DNA of 64,000 nucleotides, taken from positions 248,001 to 312,000 of the forward strand of contig CAVXYW010000002.1 of assembly GCA_963766295.1 (NCBI GenBank), written 5' to 3'. The stretch is from JBBDRJ01 sp963766295 (lineage in GTDB: Bacteria > Actinomycetota > JAICYB01). The position numbers and the translations under genes were made by a program. This document shows positions 58,134-64,000 of the stretch, one piece after another. A model generated the notes under the pieces. The model made no database searches and was not told the DNA's origin. It saw only the letters and a list, made by a program, of their open reading frames with translations. How positions within the stretch are numbered: the first letter of the stretch is position 1; each line of letters begins with the position of its first letter.

Positions 58134-59285
58134 ATGCCTTTCGCTCTGCCCGAAGAGTTGCAAGCACTTAAGGAATCGGCGGCAACTTTTGCGCAAAGAG
58201 AGATCGCTCCCCGCGTGGAAGAAGCCGAAGCAACAGAGACGTTCCCGCGCGAGCTGTACGGCAAGGCCGGACAGTCGGGCTTCATCGGTATGCGCTACCC
58301 ATCGGAGCTCGGTGGCTCGGACGCCGGCATCACCGCAGAGGTTCTGTGGCGCGAGGAGACCAGCTACCAGTGCGCCGGCATCAGTTCTGCTCTAAGCGTC
58401 CCGGGGAACATCGGCTCCTATCCGATCTACGAGTTCGGTTCGGCCGAGCAGCAGAAGCACTATCTGCCACGCGTTACCGCCGGCGAGTGGATGGGAGCCT
58501 TCGCTCTGACGGAGCCGGAAGCCGGCTCCGACGTGAAAGGCATCAGGTCCACGGCCGAGCGAAAGAACGGGAGCTGGGTTCTCAACGGACGCAAGATGTT
58601 CATCACGTGCGCACCGTCGGCCGACTTCTACATATTCACTTGCTACACGGATCGCGAACTCGGCTACGAAGGCATAGCGAATTTCATCCTGGATCGAGAT
58701 CGTTTGCCGGCCGACGCCGTTCGACGGCTGAAGACACTCGGGCATCGGTCCTCGGAAGTGGGAGAAGTCGTTGTCGATCAAGTTGAGGTTCCCGACGATG
58801 CGCTGATCGGAGACCCCACGGGCGGCTTCCGCCGGGCCGCGCGAACCTTGAACGGTGGCCGGCTCATCGTGGCCGGCGGCGCTCTCGGGACGGGGCAGCG
58901 AGCCGTCGACGTGTCGGTCGAGTACGCGAAACAAAGACAGGCATTCGGACGCGAGATCGGTGGCTTCCAGGCCGTCGCTTTCCGCATCGCGCAGATCGCC
59001 GCCGAAGTGGAGTCGGCGCGCGTGACCGTTTACTGGGCGGCGAGCCTGTGGGACGAAGGCAAGGAGACACCCAAGGAGATCGCTATCGCGAAGTTGATCG
59101 CCTCCGAAACCGCAGTGCGCGCGGCAAGCGAGTCGTTGCGCACGTTCGGCGGTTATTCCTACGTCGGTGGTGAGTTTCCCATCGAGCGCTTGTTCCGCGA
59201 CTCGCGCTATTACGCGATCGTCGAGGGAACGACCGACATCCAGCACCTCGTCCTGTCCCGCGCACTTGGACTGAAGCCACAGTAG
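58134..59285 (+). CDS. Acyl-CoA dehydrogenase
   Basis: 383 aa. Three-domain flavoenzyme: N-terminal helices, the FAD strand domain with GAFALTEPEAGSDV and MFITCAPSADFY, and the C-terminal domain with RQAFGREIGGFQAV and the catalytic glutamate in YAIVEGTTDIQ (E364), followed by the usual C-terminal tail. It oxidises an acyl-CoA to the 2-enoyl form, passing electrons to ETF. Chain-length preference not readable. It is divergent from the ArsA-type genes across 64 bases and followed after no gap by a hydrolase gene. Confidence 0.92.
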   Translation: MPFALPEELQALKESAATFAQREIAPRVEEAEATETFPRELYGKAGQSGFIGMRYPSELGGSDAGITAEVLWREETSYQCAGISSALSVPGNIGSYPIYEFGSAEQQKHYLPRVTAGEWMGAFALTEPEAGSDVKGIRSTAERKNGSWVLNGRKMFITCAPSADFYIFTCYTDRELGYEGIANFILDRDRLPADAVRRLKTLGHRSSEVGEVVVDQVEVPDDALIGDPTGGFRRAARTLNGGRLIVAGGALGTGQRAVDVSVEYAKQRQAFGREIGGFQAVAFRIAQIAAEVESARVTVYWAASLWDEGKETPKEIAIAKLIASETAVRAASESLRTFGGYSYVGGEFPIERLFRDSRYYAIVEGTTDIQHLVLSRALGLKPQ

Positions 59286-60089
59286 ATGCCACATTTCGAC
59301 GGACGCGGTTTCAAGATCCACTACGTCGAAGAAGGGCACGGTCCTAGCGTCGTCTTCGCGCACGGGTTTCTCTTCGACCACACGATGTTCGCGGCGCAGT
59401 TCGAGGAGCTGCCCGACAAGTACCGGTGCCTGGCGTGGGACATGCGGGGACACGGACGAAGCGAGTGTCCGGACGGACCCTGGTCGATGCAAGATCTCGT
59501 CGTAGATCTGATCAGCTTCATCGACGGCACGAACGCTGCACCCTGTCACCTGATCGGGTTTTCGATCGGCGGGATGGCTGCCGTGCGCGTTGCGCTACAG
59601 CGTGAAGATCTCGTCCGGTCTCTGGTGCTGATCGATTCGTCGGCCGATGCCGAGGATCCTGGCGCCGCAGAGGCTTTTACCGGTTACCAGGCGCGCGCCG
59701 ACCGGGAGGACGGCATAAACGAAGAATTCGCGCGCGAAGTCATGCCGTTTTTCTTTGCGCTGCCGTTCATCGAAGCCAACCCGGACGTGATGGATATCCA
59801 GGTAGACCGCGAAACGAAAACGCCCAGAACCACCGTTGTCGAGGGTCTGCGCGCACTGATCCACCGTGACTCCGTAATCGACCGGCTTCCCCATCTGCGC
59901 ATGCCGGCGCTTGCCATCCACGGCGAGGACGATCTTGCTGCGCCGATCGCCCATGGCGAGGATTTCGCCAACGGCGTTGCGGAAGCCGAGCTCGTCCGGA
60001 TACCCAACGCCGGCCATACAACGCCTATGGAAACGCCGGACGTTGTGAACGAAGCTCTGAGTGGCTTCCTGACCGGCGTGAAGCGCTAG
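59286..60089 (+). CDS. Alpha/beta-hydrolase
   Basis: 267 aa starting directly after the dehydrogenase stop. VVFAHGFLFDHTMF gives the oxyanion hole, LIGFSIGGMAAV the nucleophile elbow with S93, and a late EDDLAAPI and NAGHTTPMETP the aspartate and histidine. This is a typical small esterase or lactonase-like enzyme; substrate unknown. It is probably cotranscribed with the dehydrogenase. Its stop overlaps the small minus-strand gene at 60086. Confidence 0.88.
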   Translation: MPHFDGRGFKIHYVEEGHGPSVVFAHGFLFDHTMFAAQFEELPDKYRCLAWDMRGHGRSECPDGPWSMQDLVVDLISFIDGTNAAPCHLIGFSIGGMAAVRVALQREDLVRSLVLIDSSADAEDPGAAEAFTGYQARADREDGINEEFAREVMPFFFALPFIEANPDVMDIQVDRETKTPRTTVVEGLRALIHRDSVIDRLPHLRMPALAIHGEDDLAAPIAHGEDFANGVAEAELVRIPNAGHTTPMETPDVVNEALSGFLTGVKR

Positions 60090-60253
60090 TTCGCCGAACT
60101 TTCAGTTTGCCCGGTCTTCGAAAGAGACTCGATCAACAAGCGTGTCTTTTCCACCAGCTGTTGAACCTCTCCGGCGAGCTCTGCCGGCAGCGTTTCCTTG
60201 GCCTGCGTTAGCTCTCGAAGGGCCGACTCGAGTGCACCTATCGCCTCACGCAT
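60086..60253 (-). CDS. 55-aa helical (coiled-coil) protein, hypothetical
   Basis: ATG 60253 to TAG 60086. The sequence is charged and heptad-like (IGALESALRELTQAKETLPA and EVQQLVEKTRLLIESL), so a short coiled coil is expected. It lies between the convergent hydrolase, which it overlaps by four bases, and the methyltransferase gene (25 bases upstream). No family recognised; the coding call rests on helix pattern, an ATG start and tight spacing. Confidence 0.5.
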   Translation of the reverse strand: MREAIGALESALRELTQAKETLPAELAGEVQQLVEKTRLLIESLSKTGQTESSAN

Positions 60254-60278
60254 CGCGTGCGAAGTCTAGCCCTAGATA

Positions 60279-61031
60279 TCAGCTGCGCTCGCACACGTAC
60301 ATCGCCGTCCGGTAGGGAAGATCGAATACGTCGCGACCTCGCGTCTCCGGGTGCCACTTCAGGAAAAGCCGGCAGTCTTCCATCACGAGCTTGTGCTCGT
60401 CGGGAGCCAGAGTTTCGATGAAAGAGATCGACTCCACTCGGGCCATGATCCCTTCGAGATCCATCTGCTGGGTGTTGTCGAACCAATGTTCGGAGATCGG
60501 ACCGAAGAGCTGGGAGCCCTCGATCGCGTCCCTCCACATCCCCGTTCGGTAGCCGGGCGTATCTCCGCGATAGGACTCGGTTATCGACCAGAAGCCGGCC
60601 GCCCAGCCGGACAGCTCGTCCCGCCGATTCCAAACAAGCCCCAGACGGCCGCCCCTCTTCAGAATTCGGTGGATCTCGTGAAGTGCGCGGTCGTAGTGGA
60701 ACCAGTGGAAGGCCGATGCGCAGACCACGACGTCGGCGGATCCACTTCGCAAGGGGATGGCCTCGGCCACACCGGCCATCGCTGGTAGGTCACGGATCTC
60801 CTCGACAAAGGCCTCGAGCATCGTCGGTAGTGGGTCGATGCCAACTACGTTGGCTCGTGTTGTCGCAAGTAACCTCGTGAGCTTTCCTGTTCCACAACCG
60901 AGGTCGACGACGACGTCATCGGGCGAAATGTTCAGGGGCTCGATCGTTTGTACCGGGTACTCGGGGCGACCACGTTCGTACACGTCCGCGCGGACGAATC
61001 CCTGCGCTGCCGTTGGATGGATCGTCGTCAA
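60279..61031 (-). CDS. Class I SAM-dependent methyltransferase
   Basis: About 250 aa from TTG 61031; an ATG at 61100 would add 23 residues and overlap the MBL-fold gene. Motif I VVVDLGCGTGKLTRLLA, acidic strand VVGIDPLPTMLEAF, motif II/III VVCASAFHWFHYDRALHEI and the following LKRGGRLGLVWNRRDEL are those of the UbiE/COQ5-like small-molecule methyltransferases. The ERGRPEYP segment near the N-terminus is typical. Substrate unknown. The TTG start is chosen because the conserved region begins at IHPTAAQGF. Confidence 0.85.
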   Translation of the reverse strand: MTTIHPTAAQGFVRADVYERGRPEYPVQTIEPLNISPDDVVVDLGCGTGKLTRLLATTRANVVGIDPLPTMLEAFVEEIRDLPAMAGVAEAIPLRSGSADVVVCASAFHWFHYDRALHEIHRILKRGGRLGLVWNRRDELSGWAAGFWSITESYRGDTPGYRTGMWRDAIEGSQLFGPISEHWFDNTQQMDLEGIMARVESISFIETLAPDEHKLVMEDCRLFLKWHPETRGRDVFDLPYRTAMYVCERS

Positions 61032-61062
61032 CGGCGCTTTAGTCCAACCCCAAAGACCCCCG

Positions 61063-62079
61063 TCATGGAACAAGTGTAGGCATCTCGTAAACCCAAACAC
61101 CGTCGACCATCTCTCGATGTATGCGTCCGCGGAGTCGCAGGTTCTCCAGATGCGAAAGTGTTTCGGCGAGCGCGAGTCTTTCCTCGAAGGACATCAATTC
61201 GCGATCGAACAGATCGCGCGCGACGGCCATCGCTTGTAACGGCCCTCTGTGCATCAAGATCTCCATGCACCGTCGCAGCCTCTGTCTGTGATGGGCGGCG
61301 ATCGCACGGGCACGGCTCGCTCCGTCTTCGAACGGACGTCCGTGTCCCGGCAATACGAGCGACGGCTGCAGCTTTGCAACCTTTTCGAGCGAGTCGAGGA
61401 ACTGCGCCAGAGGATCCGGAGGCTCGAGCATCCATCCGATGTGAGGTGTGATCTTCCACAGAACGGTGTCGCCCACGATGATCACACCGTCGGAACGCCG
61501 ATGGAAGACGACGTGGCCCTCTTCGTGTCCGGGCGTCCAGTAGATGTCCCACTCACTGCGAGCGAAAGTGACAACGTCGCCTTCGTCGATCGTGGTCATC
61601 TTCGTGGGGAACTTCATCTGACCGAAGAAGCTCGCTGCTCCTGCGCGCTCGACCGCCGCGAACTCGTCGACCGTCCGGCCGAACTCTTCGTAGACGGACA
61701 TGCGTGTCCTGAACCGGTCGGGATCGGGATTGGACATCGCCTCGAGAGCGCGTTTGGCAAAGGGATGGCAGATGACCGGGGCACCCGATGCCTCTTGCAA
61801 CGCACCGGCGTTGCCGAAGTGATCGGGATGAGCATGCGTCAGGTAGATCGCTTCGATGTCGGTGAGCTTGCGGCCTAACCACTCAAGGGAAGAGACGACT
61901 CGATCGAAGGAGTCCTCGTAGGGCATCGCGGTGTCGAAGAGGACGAGGCCTCCCTGCGGTCCTTCAGCCACGTAGATGTGAACATGCGGCAGGCCCGAGA
62001 ACGGCGTCGGGCACGTGATGCGAGAGATGCCCGGAAAGGGCATCGCAATATGCTGCGGGCGTGGTTCGGACTGGCTCAC
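61063..62079 (-). CDS. Metallo-beta-lactamase-fold hydrolase
   Basis: 338 aa from GTG 62079. THAHPDHFGN (H82, H84, D86, H87), WTPGHEEGHVVF, VGDTVLWK and the late VLPGHGRPF are the full metal site. The longer C-terminal helical part (HHRQRLRRCMEILMHRG onwards) places it in the group that includes RNase Z-like and LACTB2-like hydrolases. Substrate unknown. It is four bases from the dodecin gene. Confidence 0.86.
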   Translation of the reverse strand: MSQSEPRPQHIAMPFPGISRITCPTPFSGLPHVHIYVAEGPQGGLVLFDTAMPYEDSFDRVVSSLEWLGRKLTDIEAIYLTHAHPDHFGNAGALQEASGAPVICHPFAKRALEAMSNPDPDRFRTRMSVYEEFGRTVDEFAAVERAGAASFFGQMKFPTKMTTIDEGDVVTFARSEWDIYWTPGHEEGHVVFHRRSDGVIIVGDTVLWKITPHIGWMLEPPDPLAQFLDSLEKVAKLQPSLVLPGHGRPFEDGASRARAIAAHHRQRLRRCMEILMHRGPLQAMAVARDLFDRELMSFEERLALAETLSHLENLRLRGRIHREMVDGVWVYEMPTLVP

Positions 62080-62083
62080 CGAG

Positions 62084-62299
62084 CTACTCGTGCAGCTTCT
62101 CCTTGACGATGAACGTGACTCTCAACCAGACGCGGTACTCGTCGACCCGTCCATCCTTGACGCTCCCGCTGACGCGGCTGATCTCGAACTCCGTCACGTC
62201 GGAGATCGTCAGCGATGCTCTGCTTACTGCTTCCTCGATCGCTGACTCGAGCGATTCGGTCGAAGTGCCGGACAGATCCAGGGTCTTGGTGACCGTCAT
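62084..62299 (-). CDS. Dodecin family flavin-binding protein
   Basis: 71 aa with AAGGAGGG immediately upstream of ATG 62299. The sequence MTVTKTLDLSGTSTESLESA, then EFEISRVSGSVKDGRVDEYR and WLRVTFIVKEKL, matches dodecin: a small beta-alpha-beta-beta protein that forms hollow dodecamers and stores flavins or CoA. Size is standard. It is the first gene of a minus-strand pair with the MBL-fold hydrolase. Confidence 0.88.
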   Translation of the reverse strand: MTVTKTLDLSGTSTESLESAIEEAVSRASLTISDVTEFEISRVSGSVKDGRVDEYRVWLRVTFIVKEKLHE

Positions 62300-62335
62300 G
62301 CACCCTCCTTATTCAGTGGGCGCCTAGAGTAGCCC

Positions 62336-63175
62336 GTGCCCGTGATCGACCTGCATTGCCACACGAGCGCGTCGGACGGAACGCTTTCACCGCGTGAGCT
62401 CGTGGAGCGGGCTAAGGCCGATGGCGCCGACGTAATTGCCGTCACCGACCACGACACCGTTGACGGGATCGCGGAAGCCGTGAGCCACGGTGAGGAGATC
62501 GGTGTGCGTGTCGTGCCCGGGATAGAGCTGTCCTGCTATGAGGGGCGCAGCGTCCACATGCTCGGCTACTTCATCGATCGGACTTCCCGTTCGCTGCTCG
62601 AAGAGCTCGTCCTGTTGAAGGAGGAGAGGCTCACTCGTGCTCTCCGCATGGTCGATCGGCTCAACGAGCTCGGCTATGAGTTGACCTTCGACGAAGTCCA
62701 GAAACAGTCGGAAGGTGATGTGTTGGCCCGGCCGCACGTGGCGCGAGCGCTTGTTGCACGTGGATACATAGCGGAGGTACGCGACGCTTTCACGCCAGAG
62801 CTCATTGGAGATGGGGGCCGGGCCGACGTGACTAAGCGGTCACCGACACCGAAAGAAGGTATCGCCTTGATCCGTTCGGCCGGCGGCGTTGCCGTGATCG
62901 CGCACGCGGCGGTCGGGCACCACGAGGGCCCGGAGCGCATGGTGCCCGTCGCGCTGATCGAGCAGCTCGCGGCCGACGGGCTTGCAGGGATCGAAGTCGA
63001 CCACCCAGATCATCCGCGGGTCATCCGAAAAGAGCTGCGGGCGCTGACCGAGCGGCTGGACCTCATCGGTATCGGTGGTTCCGACTTCCACGGGGACCTC
63101 GAGCACCGCGTCGGAAATTGCACGACCAGCGTGGATGCTCTCGATGCACTGGAAGCGGCGTCTTCGGCCACCTGA
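62336..63175 (+). CDS. PHP-domain phosphoesterase
   Basis: 279 aa from GTG 62336. LHCHTSASDGTLSP, VIAVTDHDTVDG, PGIELSCYEG and the C-terminal GIGGSDFHGDL hold the PHP metal ligands (His and Asp in four motifs). The length and layout match the YciV/RnaA group of 3',5'-nucleoside bisphosphate and oligonucleotide phosphatases. It likely handles nucleotide turnover. It is the last complete gene, 29 bases before the ABC exporter. Confidence 0.88.
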   Translation: MPVIDLHCHTSASDGTLSPRELVERAKADGADVIAVTDHDTVDGIAEAVSHGEEIGVRVVPGIELSCYEGRSVHMLGYFIDRTSRSLLEELVLLKEERLTRALRMVDRLNELGYELTFDEVQKQSEGDVLARPHVARALVARGYIAEVRDAFTPELIGDGGRADVTKRSPTPKEGIALIRSAGGVAVIAHAAVGHHEGPERMVPVALIEQLAADGLAGIEVDHPDHPRVIRKELRALTERLDLIGIGGSDFHGDLEHRVGNCTTSVDALDALEAASSAT

Positions 63176-63204
63176 CAGTCGTGCTGTCACATTAGAGTGG
63201 CTGG

Positions 63205-64000
63205 ATGCTGATCAGGCTCCTGCGCACTCACTTGCGTGCCTACAAGCGGGTCCTGCTCGTGCTGCTCGGCCTGCAGGCGATCCAGGCGCTGGCGAACCTC
63301 TATCTGCCGAACCTAAACGCCAGCATCATCGACAAAGGCGTCCTTCGCGGTGACACCGGCTACATCTGGACGCTCGGCGGCGTGATGCTCGCCGTCACGT
63401 TAGTCCAGGCGGTATTCGCGGTCGCCGCGTTCTACCTCGGCGCCCGCGTCGCGTCGGGGTTCGGACGCGACGTTCGGTCGAACCTGTTCCATCGCTCACT
63501 CGAGTTCTCCAGCCGCGAGGTGAACCACTTCGGTCCGGCCTCGCTGATCACGCGCGTGACGAACGATGTTCAGCAGGTCCAGATGCTCGTCGTGATGGGG
63601 TGCAACATGCTGCTCGCCGCGCCCATAACGATCGTCGGCGGCGTGATCCTGGCGCTTCATCAGAACGCGGGGATGGCGTGGCTACTCGGCGCGAGCATGC
63701 CGCTGCTTCTCATCGTCTTCGGTCTGCTGATGAGCCGGATGGTGCCGCAGTTCCGGATGATGCAGGAACGGCTCGACAAGACGAACCTCGTCTTGCGCGA
63801 GCAGATCGTCGGGATGCGTGTCGTTCGGGCGTTCGTGCGTGAGCCGGTCGAGACCGAGCGGTTCAAGGATGTGAATGACGAGCTAACACACACCTCGCTC
63901 GTGGCCGGACGGCTGATGGCCGGGATGTTCCCGATCATCATGTTGTTCATCAACGTCAGTAACTCCGCCGTTATCTGGTTCGGCGCGAACAAGATCGCGG
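63205..64000 (+). CDS. ABC exporter, N-terminal membrane domain (3' end outside window)
   Basis: The frame from ATG 63205 stays open to the right edge, about 265 residues. LLRTHLRAYKRVLLVLLGLQ begins the type IV ABC exporter membrane domain; NASIIDKGVLRGD, RVTNDVQQVQMLVVM and REQIVGMRVVRAFVREP are signature segments of fused membrane-ATPase half-transporters such as BmrC/YheI or LmrC-like proteins. The ATPase is not in the window. Substrate not inferable. The next gene beyond the edge would probably be its partner half. Confidence 0.85.
   Translation, partial: MLIRLLRTHLRAYKRVLLVLLGLQAIQALANLYLPNLNASIIDKGVLRGDTGYIWTLGGVMLAVTLVQAVFAVAAFYLGARVASGFGRDVRSNLFHRSLEFSSREVNHFGPASLITRVTNDVQQVQMLVVMGCNMLLAAPITIVGGVILALHQNAGMAWLLGASMPLLLIVFGLLMSRMVPQFRMMQERLDKTNLVLREQIVGMRVVRAFVREPVETERFKDVNDELTHTSLVAGRLMAGMFPIIMLFINVSNSAVIWFGANKIA

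Noticed and set aside
58392..59549. Long minus-strand frame (385 codons) opposite the acyl-CoA dehydrogenase and hydrolase
   Set aside because: Spans two well-supported genes on the other strand and has no recognisable motif or start site.
1..64000. CRISPR arrays, insertion sequences, prophage or integrase genes
   Set aside because: No regularly spaced repeats, transposase motifs, terminal inverted repeats with target duplications or phage structural genes were seen in either strand.

Overview
The window reads as chromosomal DNA of a high-GC Gram-positive-type bacterium, most likely an uncultured member of the Actinomycetota. Reasons: GC-rich codon use with many GTG and TTG starts; F420-linked proteins (a luciferase-like F420 oxidoreductase and an FrhB-type F420 dehydrogenase subunit); a MoxR/ChlI-type ATPase plus VWA protein resembling mycobacterial Rv0958/Rv0959; tandem GET3/ArsA-type ATPases resembling Rv3679/Rv3680; a 7Fe ferredoxin, cytochrome P450, SCP2 protein and TatA. 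The taxonomic call is inference from gene content; no rRNA is present.

Region 1 (1 to about 31.4 kb) is a large cell-surface polysaccharide locus. It holds an ABC exporter of the Wzm/Wzt type (1559-2454), a UDP-GlcNAc 2-epimerase (wecB-like), an O-antigen ligase/polymerase-like membrane protein, thirteen glycosyltransferases (six GT4, six GT2, one GT17), a zinc-ribbon sugar-nucleotide epimerase, a WbaP-type initiating transferase, a fused Wzz/BY-kinase, a DUF4012 protein and two tandem DUF1996 secreted proteins. It ends with a compact sugar-making module: formyltransferase-like protein, DegT aminotransferase, PglC-type phosphoglycosyltransferase and PglF/CapD-type 4,6-dehydratase. That module suggests a 4-amino (possibly N-formylated) 4,6-dideoxy sugar that could prime a glycan.

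Region 2 (31.4-34.0 kb) is a cassette of unrecognised surface proteins: exported or single-pass membrane proteins with low-complexity linkers, one with an LPTTG sequence and one with a very acidic tail. One of them appears to swap reading frame twice.

Region 3 (34.2-64 kb) is general metabolism and information handling: DUF72, metallo-beta-lactamase-fold enzymes, an acyl-CoA synthetase, F420 proteins, DUF2804, Fpg, HAD, Mrp, TatA, class I fructose-bisphosphate aldolase, ferredoxin, the ChlI-type ATPase, SCP2, P450, a second O-antigen ligase-like protein preceded in frame by a ribbon-helix-helix domain, the VWA protein, Nudix, RecQ, two ArsA-type ATPases, acyl-CoA dehydrogenase, alpha/beta hydrolase, methyltransferase, dodecin, PHP phosphoesterase and a truncated ABC exporter.

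Three conserved genes (FrhB-like, mrp, first ArsA-type ATPase) each carry one extra base that breaks the frame; the shared pattern points to sequence error or recent decay and should be checked before any biological reading. No tRNA, rRNA, CRISPR array, transposase or phage gene was found. No gene-free stretch exceeds 300 bases; the two longest (14382-14620 and 43844-44104) are described.
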